A stretch of 12,848 bases of DNA from CAIOSQ01 sp044359885. Its GTDB lineage: Bacteria > Pseudomonadota > Alphaproteobacteria > CACIAM-22H2. Shown one piece after another: positions 1 to 6,365 of this stretch. Each line of letters starts with the position of its first letter. Position 1 is the first letter of the stretch. A model generated the notes under the pieces. It did no database searches and was not told the origin of the DNA. It was given only the letters and a program-made list of their open reading frames with translations. The stretch spans positions 1 through 12,848 of the forward strand of contig JBIKLI010000100.1 of NCBI GenBank assembly GCA_044359885.1, read 5' to 3'. Position numbers and translations under genes: made by a program.

Positions 1-1010
1 ATCTGCTGGAGCCATGCCCCCTCGCGGCCGAGCGCCGCCGGGTACTCTCCCAGCGACAGTTCGAACCGCATCAGCCGCTCGATTTCGATCCCCGGCACCA
101 GAATGGCGGTGGCACGCGGGTGCAGGTGCCTGTAGCGGTCGTTGCACAGGACCAGTTGCTCCCGCGAGTCGAACAGCGCGAAGCCGTCCGGCAATGCCGC
201 GACCGCCGCCAGCAACGCGGCGCGCGCCGCCTCGGCCTCGGCCGCGAAGCGCGCCAGCCGTGCGGCATCCTGCATCTTGCCGGTGATGTCGGTCTGGACC
301 GCCACATATCCGTCGAGGCGGCCATCCGGCGTCAGGACGGGCTGGATGTCGAGCGAAAGCCAGTACTCGCGGCCCGATTTCGCGCGATTGAGGATCTCCG
401 CATGCACCGGTTCGCGCGCGTCGAGCGCGCGGCGGATGCGCTGGATCGTGGCCTGGTCCGTGCCTTCGAATTGCAGCAGCTTTCCCGGCTGTCGCCCGCG
501 CACCTCGTCGAGCGTGTAGCCGGTCGTGCGGGTGAAGGCATCGTTCACCCACTCGATCCGTCGCGCCGCGTCGGTGACGACCACGAGGTTGGTGGTGGAT
601 GCCGCAACCTGGGCGAGACGCGCGATCATGCGCTGGCGCGGGTCGGCGGCCATCTCGCGCAGCATCAGGCAATAGGCGGCCTCGCCCGGTCCGGCCCCGT
701 GGCGCGGAACGACGCGCGCCTCCAGCGGGTTGCCTGCAGGCGACGTGCCGGCCAGGACCCGATTCGTCTCGCCACCGGCATCTTCCGTGCAGAGATCCAG
801 CGCGGCACGGGCGACCGGGCCGGGCAGGTCACGCAGGATCTCGGCCACCGGCCGGCGAGGCACGCCAGGGGCCGGATCGATGAGTTCGATCGCACCCGCG
901 TAGCCGCCGGTGGGCCGGCCGCCCGCATCCAGGTCGATGACGAGGATCCTGTCCGCAGCCGCCACTGGCTGCGTCGGCCAATCCACCCGGAGCGGCAGGT
1001 CGAGGATCAT
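1..1010 (-). CDS. Multi-PAS sensor protein, N-terminal part (probable histidine kinase, cut by window edge)
   Basis: This is the N-terminal 336 residues of a cytoplasmic sensor that continues beyond the left edge. Residues ~1-125 have no motif I recognise, though this could be a degenerate sensory domain. Residues ~135-245 form a clear PAS+PAC domain (TGYTLDEVRGR at 163-173, EYWLSLDIQPV at 215-225, DITG at 241-244). An Ala/Glu-rich helical linker follows at ~246-272. A second PAS domain of the PAS_7 type begins at ~273 (LPDGFALFD, LCNDRYRHLHP). The first PAS resembles LOV domains but has GRQPGKLLQ where LOV has GRNCRFLQ, so the photoactive cysteine is absent. The ATG at 1010 is the first start codon after the FIST stop, which lies in the same frame, leaving an 18-base gap; no strong Shine-Dalgarno is seen, so translation may be coupled. 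The output domain is outside the window: a histidine kinase is inferred from the neighbours, but a GGDEF protein is possible. Confidence 0.85.
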   Translation of the reverse strand, partial: MILDLPLRVDWPTQPVAAADRILVIDLDAGGRPTGGYAGAIELIDPAPGVPRRPVAEILRDLPGPVARAALDLCTEDAGGETNRVLAGTSPAGNPLEARVVPRHGAGPGEAAYCLMLREMAADPRQRMIARLAQVAASTTNLVVVTDAARRIEWVNDAFTRTTGYTLDEVRGRQPGKLLQFEGTDQATIQRIRRALDAREPVHAEILNRAKSGREYWLSLDIQPVLTPDGRLDGYVAVQTDITGKMQDAARLARFAAEAEAARAALLAAVAALPDGFALFDSREQLVLCNDRYRHLHPRATAILVPGIEIERLMRFELSLGEYPAALGREGAWLQQ

Positions 1011-1028
1011 CGCGACGACGGCCGCCGG

Positions 1029-2231
1029 TCAGCTGCCGAAAACGATCGCGGAGATCATCAGATTGCCGTGGCGGGTCGGTCCGAGCGAGTGGGCACCCTG
1101 TTCGCCGAAGGTGAAGCCGACCGTCATCGGAACGCCCGGAAATTCCCGGGTCAGCGAGGCGCGGATCTCGTCGAGCCGATCCCTGACCTGGAGCATGCAG
1201 CCCCCGCAATAGTAGATCGCGAGCGCCGCGATCCGGCCGGGGTCCAGGTCCCCGACCACGGCGGCGGAACGCACCACGCTCGCAGCGCGGCCGACAAGCG
1301 TGCCCGCGGTGCCCTTCATCATGACGACCTCGTCGCCCGCGGCGACCTCGGTGAACAGGGTCAGAGCGCCATCCGCAGCGATGGTCTCCGGGTGCGACAG
1401 GACATAGAGCGGCATGTCCTCGAGAAAACCGTCCGGCCGGCCGAGCGGCGTGAGGGCGGAGGCCATCAGGATGTTCTCGCGGCTGGAAGCGGGCCGACGG
1501 ATCGCGCCCTCGGTCCAGCGCTGATAGACCTGCGCCGCCGGCTCGCCGTCGATCTCGAGGATCGTCCGGCGCGCGGCACGCGTGACGACGCCGCGGCAGG
1601 CGCTGGGGGCATAGCCGCTCTCGAACGCGGTGCTGACGGTTGCGCTTGAGAACAGCACGCTGACCACTGCCGCGTCGGCGATCGCCCGGTCCTGGGCCAG
1701 GATGCGCCAGTCGCCGGCGATCGTGTTGTCGGCCGCCGACCCGCCGACGATCGGGGCGTCGGCGCCGATGCCGGCGCGGACGCCCGCGAGGAATTCCTCC
1801 TCGTCGCCCGGCGTGGCGCAGACGAGGACCAGGCCCGGAACCTCGCCTGCACGTCCGGCACGCTCGAGCGCCAGCCGGGCGAGACGCCGTCCGGTCGCGC
1901 GCGCATCGCCGTCGAGCCCACCCGCCGCGACCCCGTAGTCGCCGCCAGGATCGCAGATCGCGAGCATGGCGACGCCGCCGGCAGGCGCCATCGCGACCGC
2001 CGCGTCGGTCATGCCCCCGAGACAGGACGTCGCGGCGTGCAGCCGTATCCCCCGCCAGCGTTCCCGCAGGACGCGTCCGATCGCCTCGAGCGCGAGGGCG
2101 CAGTTGGCGTGGACGATCGCGAAGTCCGGCGTGGCGATGCCGGCGCGCTCGACCTGCGCGACGCATTGCGCGGCGGCGGTCTCGGGATCCGGGTCGACCG
2201 ATTGGGCGCTCGCGGCCCGGAACATGGTCAT
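1029..2231 (-). CDS. FIST domain sensor protein (NosP-like candidate)
   Basis: This 400-residue cytoplasmic protein has FIST_N (~35-215) followed by FIST_C (~225-380). Family-like landmarks are LHAATSCLGGMTD (64-76), VGGSAADN (162-169), RTILEIDGEPA (222-232) at the start of FIST_C, IYYCGGCML (339-347) and GFTFGEQG (372-379). FIST domains bind small ligands. The best studied members are NosP proteins, which bind heme and nitric oxide and control a kinase encoded next door. Here the gene sits between a REC-EAL response regulator and a multi-PAS protein, which fits that role. Whether it binds heme cannot be read from sequence. The start at 2231 is chosen because its ATG overlaps the response regulator's TGA as ATGA, giving translational coupling; the second in-frame ATG at 2225 is an alternative. 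The CxxC at 342-345 is worth noting. The FIST assignment is firm, the NosP-like ligand inferred. Confidence 0.9.
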   Translation of the reverse strand: MTMFRAASAQSVDPDPETAAAQCVAQVERAGIATPDFAIVHANCALALEAIGRVLRERWRGIRLHAATSCLGGMTDAAVAMAPAGGVAMLAICDPGGDYGVAAGGLDGDARATGRRLARLALERAGRAGEVPGLVLVCATPGDEEEFLAGVRAGIGADAPIVGGSAADNTIAGDWRILAQDRAIADAAVVSVLFSSATVSTAFESGYAPSACRGVVTRAARRTILEIDGEPAAQVYQRWTEGAIRRPASSRENILMASALTPLGRPDGFLEDMPLYVLSHPETIAADGALTLFTEVAAGDEVVMMKGTAGTLVGRAASVVRSAAVVGDLDPGRIAALAIYYCGGCMLQVRDRLDEIRASLTREFPGVPMTVGFTFGEQGAHSLGPTRHGNLMISAIVFGS

Positions 2232-3448
2232 GCCGCACCTGCCTCGGCGAACGCCTCGAACCGGTGGAGGATGCGATGGTCGCGATGGACGACGCCGTCG
2301 GCGACGAACGCCTCGAGGGTCTGGGGCTTGGCGAAGAGGAACCCCTGCAGTTGCCTGACCCCGAGCCCGTGCAGCAGACTTGCCTGCTCGCGCGTCTCGA
2401 CCCCTTCGGCGATCACCGTGAGCTTCAGCGAGTCCGCGAGATCGATGATCGAGCAGACGATCTTCTGGTTCTTGCTGCTGGCCGAGAGATTCATGACGAA
2501 GGAACGGTCGACCTTGAGGATGTCGATATCGAGCCAGCGCAGGGTCTCGAAAAACGAATAGCCCGTGCCGAAATCGTCCAGCGCCACGCGCACGCCCAGC
2601 CTGCGCAGGGCGGCGACGACGACGCGCACCTGATCGGTCTTGGTCAGCCTGTGGCTTTCGGTGATCTCGATCTCCAGACGGTTCGCGGGCATGCCCTCCT
2701 CCGACAGGATCGCGACGGCGAGGTCGACGAAGCTCGGCGAACCGATGGTGGGCAGCGAAACATTGACCGAGACCGGGACGTCCAGACCGGCAGCGCACAT
2801 GGTGCGCCAGCCACGGGCGGCCTGCCGCACGACCCAAGCGGTCAGACGCTCGATCTGGCCCGTCGCTTCGGCGACCGGGATGAAGTCGAGCGGGGAAATC
2901 GCGCCGCGCCGTGGATGCGTCCAGCGCAACAGGCCCTCGGCCGAGACCACGGCGCCGGTGGCGGTGGAGATCCTGGGCTGGAAAAGCAGCCGGAATTCGG
3001 CATCCAGATCGGCGGTCGCCAGATCGGCGGCGATCAGCTCCTGACCGCGCGTGGGCACCGATGCCTGCATGTCGCCGGCCGTGGCGGCATCGGCGATCGC
3101 CTTGCGCACCATGCCGATGAATTCGGCGACCGGCGCCGGCTTCTGCAGGAAACCGGCGACGCGCGCGCGATTGATCGCATCGATCAGCACGCTCTGGTCG
3201 GCGTGGCCAGTCAGCATGATGCGAGGCGTCCAGCGCGACAATTCGCGTGCCCGCTCCAGGAATGCGATGCCGTCGATCCCCTTCATCATCAGATCGCTGA
3301 CGATGGCGGCATAGCGTTCGCCGCGCTCGAGGCGCCGGACCGCCTCGTCGCCGCTGGTCAGCCCCTCGATCTCGAAATGGCGCCCCGCGATACGCTGGAT
3401 GCCGGCCAGAACATTGGGATCGTCGTCGACGACAAGCACACGGTCCAT
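2228..3448 (-). CDS. REC-EAL response regulator, c-di-GMP phosphodiesterase
   Basis: This 406-residue protein has a receiver domain (1-~120) and an EAL domain (~150-385), the layout and length of Pseudomonas RocR. The receiver has the acidic pocket D8-D9-D10, phosphoacceptor D52 (IVSDLMM), T80 and K103. The EAL domain keeps the catalytic set: E171 in an EGL variant of the signature, N229 (SVNVS), E261 and E264 (EITE), D291-D292 (DDFGTGYS), K312 (LKVD), E348 (AEGVET) and Q368. It should therefore hydrolyse c-di-GMP to pGpG under phosphorylation control. The start is supported by GAGGTGAG at 3451-3458, just upstream of the ATG. It is first in a three-gene minus-strand operon and its stop overlaps the FIST start. 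The partner kinase is probably the downstream PAS protein, by inference. The only oddity is Gly in place of Ala in the EAL motif. Confidence 0.93.
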   Translation of the reverse strand: MDRVLVVDDDPNVLAGIQRIAGRHFEIEGLTSGDEAVRRLERGERYAAIVSDLMMKGIDGIAFLERARELSRWTPRIMLTGHADQSVLIDAINRARVAGFLQKPAPVAEFIGMVRKAIADAATAGDMQASVPTRGQELIAADLATADLDAEFRLLFQPRISTATGAVVSAEGLLRWTHPRRGAISPLDFIPVAEATGQIERLTAWVVRQAARGWRTMCAAGLDVPVSVNVSLPTIGSPSFVDLAVAILSEEGMPANRLEIEITESHRLTKTDQVRVVVAALRRLGVRVALDDFGTGYSFFETLRWLDIDILKVDRSFVMNLSASSKNQKIVCSIIDLADSLKLTVIAEGVETREQASLLHGLGVRQLQGFLFAKPQTLEAFVADGVVHRDHRILHRFEAFAEAGAA

Positions 3449-3859
3449 CGCTCACCTCGCTTGCCGGCAGTCATAATGCGCCCGCCTGCGGGCCGACCAT
3501 CCCCGTTCGGGGAGGAGGCGCATCCGGCCGGCCGCCGGGATCCGGCGATCGGCGAAAGATGGCAACGCCGCAATCGGCATTGCTCATCACCCTTCGGTCG
3601 CGCCATATTCGGGCGTCCGGAAGGACTATGGCGGAAAGACAGGCTCAAGATCGCCCGCGATCGGCTGTCGCGGCGTTCGAATTTCCGGTTCCCGCCGCCT
3701 GGACGATTCCGAGATCGGGCGGCAATTCAAGCGGCGCTCGACATGGAAATCATGGGGGCGGGAAAATCACCGAGCTGGGCGGCTGGAACATCCCGGTCGG
3801 GTGAAACCCGGCGGGGTCGGCGCCCCGGACAGACGCCACGATCGACGCAGGAGAACGGC
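3449..3859. promoter_or_regulatory. Divergent intergenic control region
   Basis: This 411-base stretch separates the starts of the REC-EAL operon (leftward) and the dienelactone hydrolase gene (rightward), so it must hold promoters for both. Short open frames inside it lack family motifs and plausible ribosome sites, and I do not call any as genes. It contains small GC hairpins, CCCC-GTTC-GGGG at 3501-3512 and CGGG-TGAAA-CCCG at 3798-3810, the latter in the probable leader of the hydrolase gene. A less GC-rich patch near 3465-3480 (CATAATG) could belong to a promoter, but no convincing -35/-10 pair is visible. Confidence 0.5.
3849..3854 (+). promoter_or_regulatory. Ribosome binding site fixing the dienelactone hydrolase start
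   Basis: AGGAGA lies 5 bases before the ATG at 3860. It selects this start over the much longer frame that stays open upstream back to about 2264 through the antisense of the REC-EAL gene. Confidence 0.8.
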
Positions 3860-4783
3860 ATGCCTCTGGATCCCGACCGCGACACCACGGCGCACGCGCC
3901 GCACGCCACGCTCCGTCAGGCGGAGATCGATGGCCGCGTCTTCGCGCTCTACGACGAGTACTGCCACGGGCGCATCGACCGCCGCGCCTTCCTGGCGCGC
4001 GCGGCCATGGTGGTGGCCGGCGGGCTGGCCATGGCCGAGGCGCTGCTGCCGCGCTACGCGCGCGCGCAGACGATCTCCTTCACCGATCCGCGGATCAAGG
4101 CGACCTATGTCGCCTACCCGTCCCCGGGCGGGAACTCGGGCAGCATGCGCGGCTATCTGGTCCAGCCGTCCGGTCAGGGAAAATTCCCGGCGGTGCTGGT
4201 GATCCACGAGAATCGTGGCCTCAATCCCTATATCGAGGACGTCGCGCGACGGCTCGCGGCCGAGGGCTTTCTCGCTTTCGCGCCGGACGGTCTGGCCCCG
4301 CTGGGCGGCTATCCCGGCAACGACGACGACGGCCGCGAGATGCAGACGCGGCTGGATCAGTCGAAGCTGCGCATGGACATGCTGAACGGCGCCCGGTTCT
4401 TGAAATCCCATCCGCTCTCGAACGGCCGGCTCGGCGCGGTCGGATTCTGCTGGGGCGGCGGCACCGCCAACTGGCTGGCGGCGACGATGGGCGAGGAGAT
4501 GCAGGCGGCGGTCCCCTATTACGGCGCGGCCGCCGCGACCGACAGCGTGCCTGCGATCCGCGCGGCGCTGCTGATCCACTATGCCGAGAACGACGAGCGC
4601 ATCAACGCGATGTGGCCCGGCTTCGCGGCTGCGATGCTGGCGGCCGGGACGCGCCACGAGGTGCATGTCTATCCGGCCACCCAGCACGGGTTCCACAACA
4701 ACTCCACGCCGCGCTTCCAGGAGGAGGCGGCGAAACTGTCCTGGGCGCGCACCATCGCCTTCTTCAGGCAGCACCTGGGCTGA
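3860..4783 (+). CDS. Tat-exported dienelactone hydrolase family protein
   Basis: This 307-residue alpha/beta-hydrolase of the dienelactone hydrolase (carboxymethylenebutenolidase) family probably hydrolyses a lactone or ester; the true substrate is unknown. The triad is visible: C197 in GFCWGG, D245 in AENDER and H276 in TQHGFH, plus E117 in IHENRG, which in this family holds the nucleophilic cysteine. Residues ~40-70 form a twin-arginine signal: D-R41-R42-A-F-L, a hydrophobic stretch (AAMVVAGGLAMAEALL), then ARAQ, with probable cleavage near A69. About 40 residues precede the RR, containing a YDEYCHGRIDRR element that I recall from exported members of this family. The protein is therefore probably periplasmic, unlike cytoplasmic ClcD-type enzymes. 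It stands alone on its strand, facing a PEP mutase family gene across a 32-base gap. Family and export signal are clear; a role in chloroaromatic breakdown is not supported by the neighbours. Confidence 0.93.
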   Translation: MPLDPDRDTTAHAPHATLRQAEIDGRVFALYDEYCHGRIDRRAFLARAAMVVAGGLAMAEALLPRYARAQTISFTDPRIKATYVAYPSPGGNSGSMRGYLVQPSGQGKFPAVLVIHENRGLNPYIEDVARRLAAEGFLAFAPDGLAPLGGYPGNDDDGREMQTRLDQSKLRMDMLNGARFLKSHPLSNGRLGAVGFCWGGGTANWLAATMGEEMQAAVPYYGAAAATDSVPAIRAALLIHYAENDERINAMWPGFAAAMLAAGTRHEVHVYPATQHGFHNNSTPRFQEEAAKLSWARTIAFFRQHLG

Positions 4784-4790
4784 CGCCCGG
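4775..4790. terminator. Stop-codon hairpin at convergent junction (weak terminator candidate)
   Basis: CTGGGC and GCCCGG pair as 6 bp (one G-T wobble) around a TGAC loop that contains the hydrolase stop codon at 4781-4783. There is no T-tract. It lies between two convergent genes, where a terminator is expected. Confidence 0.3.
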
Positions 4791-4815
4791 CGGGGTCCGG
4801 CGGCGGGCGCGGCGC

Positions 4816-5676
4816 TCACCCCGGCACGAAGGGTCGCGCGCGCGCCTCGTAGTCGTCGTAGCCGAGGATTTCGCGAAACGCCTGGGGCGGCAAGGCGCTC
4901 GCGGCCGCCGCCTCGCCCGCGGCGATCGCACTCAGACCTGCCTGCATGCCGGCGATCGCGGGCGAAATCATGCCTGTCGGGTAGGTCGCGATCTTGATTC
5001 CGAGCTCGGCGGCCCTGGCCTGGGAGGGGATCGCGCGCTGCCCGCCGGGCGACAGCACCGCAAAGGACGGCCGCCCGCGCGCCGCTGCGACCGCGCGCAC
5101 GATCTCGGCGTCGTCGGCGGGAGAATCGAGGAACAGGATGTCGGCACCCTCCTCGACGAACATCCCGACGCGCGCCAGCGCCTCGTCGATGCCCAGCGTC
5201 GGCCGGCAATCGGTCCGCGCCATCACCAGGATCCCGCTCTCCCTTGCGGCCGCGATCGCGGCGCGGATCTTCATGCGCGCCTCGGCGAAGGGAAGACACG
5301 GCTTTCCCGCGGCGGTCAGCGCGCGCGGCGTCACCTTGTCCTCGATCAGCACCGCCGCGGCGCCGGCGCGCCCATAGGTGGCGACGGTGCGCTGGACGTT
5401 CATCGCGTTGCCGTAGCCGTGATCGCCATCGGCGAGCACCAGGGTCGCGGGCGCGGCGTTGCGCACCATCGCCAGCGAATCGGCCATTTCGCCGAACGAC
5501 ACCAGATCGAGATCCGGCCCGCCCAGCCGGCTGGCGGCGACGCAGGAGCCCGACAGGAAAGCGGTCGCGAAGCCCGCGGCCGCAGCCAGCTTCGCGCTGA
5601 GCCCGTCCCATACCGCGGGCATCAGGACCAGCCCGGGCTGCGCCAGATGGGTTCGCAGACGATCGCCTGGAGACAT
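4816..5676 (-). CDS. Isocitrate lyase/PEP mutase superfamily enzyme
   Basis: This 286-residue TIM-barrel enzyme belongs to the superfamily that makes or breaks C-C or P-C bonds next to a carboxylate (methylisocitrate lyase, PEP mutase, oxaloacetate decarboxylase). Visible landmarks are MPAVWDGLSA (19-28), SGSCVAASRLGGPD (42-55), the metal-binding DGDHGYGN (83-90), IEDKVTPR (111-118) and ARTD (153-156). The KRCGH loop carrying the catalytic cysteine of the lyases is missing; residues 115-130 read VTPRALTAAGKPCLPF. This argues against (methyl)isocitrate lyase and suits the oxaloacetate decarboxylase/PEP mutase-like branch. The start at 5676 is preferred because AAAGGA at 5684-5689 lies 7 bases before it and the next residues begin the conserved barrel; an upstream in-frame ATG at 5754 would add an unconserved 26-residue leader. 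It is divergent from the DUF1993 gene. The superfamily is firm, the reaction unknown. Confidence 0.9.
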   Translation of the reverse strand: MSPGDRLRTHLAQPGLVLMPAVWDGLSAKLAAAAGFATAFLSGSCVAASRLGGPDLDLVSFGEMADSLAMVRNAAPATLVLADGDHGYGNAMNVQRTVATYGRAGAAAVLIEDKVTPRALTAAGKPCLPFAEARMKIRAAIAAARESGILVMARTDCRPTLGIDEALARVGMFVEEGADILFLDSPADDAEIVRAVAAARGRPSFAVLSPGGQRAIPSQARAAELGIKIATYPTGMISPAIAGMQAGLSAIAAGEAAAASALPPQAFREILGYDDYEARARPFVPG

Positions 5677-5845
5677 CGCATGATCCTTTCGTGACGGGTG
5701 GAACAGATGACGCCGCATGGCCACGAGTAGACGCCAACGCGATGTCCGCGTCACGCGTCACGCGTCACGCGTCGCGCGCCGCTTGCATACGCGGGCCTGG
5801 GCGGACAGGATCGCGATCCCTTCTTGCGACGCGAGGTCCGATCCG
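5677..5845. promoter_or_regulatory. Divergent promoter region between PEP mutase-like and DUF1993 genes
   Basis: These 169 bases separate two divergent genes and must hold both promoters. The only structured element I see is the 7-bp tandem repeat at 5749-5776. No clear -35/-10 boxes are recognisable. Confidence 0.45.
5749..5776. repeat. 7-bp tandem repeat (CGTCACG)
   Basis: Three perfect head-to-tail copies of CGTCACG (5749-5755, 5756-5762, 5763-5769) are followed by a fourth copy with one change (CGTCGCG, 5770-5776). Each join creates the palindrome ACGCGT. It lies between divergent starts, about 70 bases from either gene, so it could be a repeated regulator site or a slippage-prone simple repeat. 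Confidence 0.85.
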
Positions 5846-6352
5846 ATGTCATTCTCGATGTTCCATGCGACCGTGCCCGGCATCCTGCAGACCCTCAAGG
5901 CTCTCGACGGCATCCTCGCGAAGGCGGAGGCGCATGCGCAGGAGCGCAAGATCGATCCCGCCGTGCTGCTGAACTACCGGCTGGCGCCGGACATGTTCGC
6001 ACTGACGCGCCAGGTCCAGCTCGTGACCGATTTCGCGAAGGGGACGATGGCCCGGCTGGCCGGGCGCGAGATCCCGAAATACGAGGATGTCGAGACCACG
6101 ATTCCCGAGTTGCGGGCGCGCATCGCCAGGGTCACGGCCTTCGTCCAGGGATTCGCGCCGGCCGATCTCGAAGGCGCCGAGACGCGCGACGTGACGCTGC
6201 CGATCGGCGGACAGCCGATGACCTTCAAGGGGCAGGACTATCTGGTCAATTTCGCGCTGCCGAACTTCTATTTCCACGCCACCACGGCGTACGCGATCCT
6301 GCGCCATTGCGGGGTGGCGATCGGCAAGCGCGACTTCATGGCGCGGAGCTGA
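5846..6352 (+). CDS. DUF1993 family protein
   Basis: This 168-residue protein belongs to the DUF1993 family, at about full family length, and is predicted to be a DinB-like four-helix bundle. Matching elements are RLAPDMFALTRQVQ (45-58), AKGTMARLAGREIP (64-77), GQDYLVNFALPNFYFHATTAY (starting at 129) and ILRHCGVAIGKRDF (151-164). The biochemical role of the family is not known to me; the conserved histidines (H144, H154) could bind a metal, as in DinB-type proteins. There is no signal peptide or membrane segment, so it should be cytoplasmic. The start at 5846 has GAGGT at 5833-5837 as its ribosome site; a GC-rich frame open further upstream to 5717 lacks family sequence. It is a single-gene unit, divergent from the PEP mutase family gene and convergent with the enolase-superfamily gene, with only 13 bases between the two stops. 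Confidence 0.9.
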   Translation: MSFSMFHATVPGILQTLKALDGILAKAEAHAQERKIDPAVLLNYRLAPDMFALTRQVQLVTDFAKGTMARLAGREIPKYEDVETTIPELRARIARVTAFVQGFAPADLEGAETRDVTLPIGGQPMTFKGQDYLVNFALPNFYFHATTAYAILRHCGVAIGKRDFMARS

Positions 6353-6360
6353 TCCGCGCC
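6340..6360. terminator. Perfect 8-bp hairpin over the DUF1993 stop codon
   Basis: GGCGCGGA (6340-6347) and TCCGCGCC (6353-6360) are exact reverse complements around the 5-base loop GCTGA, which holds the TGA stop at 6350-6352. It lies at a convergent junction and could act in both directions. There is no T-run after it, so it would be a non-canonical terminator or an mRNA 3'-end stabiliser. Confidence 0.45.
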
Positions 6361-6365
6361 GGCGA

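Noticed and set aside
460..560. Blue-light (LOV) photoreceptor
   Set aside because: The cysteine needed for the flavin adduct is absent from the LOV-like motif.
120..1649. Long plus-strand open frame (509 codons) opposite the PAS and FIST genes
   Set aside because: Its residues are Arg/Gly/Ala/Asp-rich without any domain motif, and the opposite strand carries clear PAS and FIST motifs. It is an antisense shadow typical of GC-rich DNA.
829..2238. Minus-strand open frame of 469 codons overlapping the FIST gene in another frame
   Set aside because: Composition is dominated by Arg and Gly with no family landmarks; the FIST frame explains the region.
1029..3455. Single 808-codon minus-strand frame suggesting a fusion of FIST with an upstream domain
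   Set aside because: The part upstream of 2231 is the wrong frame of the REC-EAL gene and is Arg-rich nonsense. The ATGA overlap at 2228-2231 shows two separate proteins.
3559..3804. Possible 81-residue small protein in the divergent intergenic region
   Set aside because: No ribosome site of note, no hydrophobic or motif pattern, and composition unlike the neighbouring proteins.
2264..3859. Upstream extension of the dienelactone hydrolase frame
   Set aside because: The extension is antisense to the REC-EAL gene and lacks motifs. A good ribosome site at 3849-3854 places the start at 3860.
5677..5754. Upstream start for the PEP mutase-like protein (26 extra residues)
   Set aside because: The leader runs into the repeat-bearing intergenic region, is not family-like, and the ATG at 5676 has a proper ribosome site.
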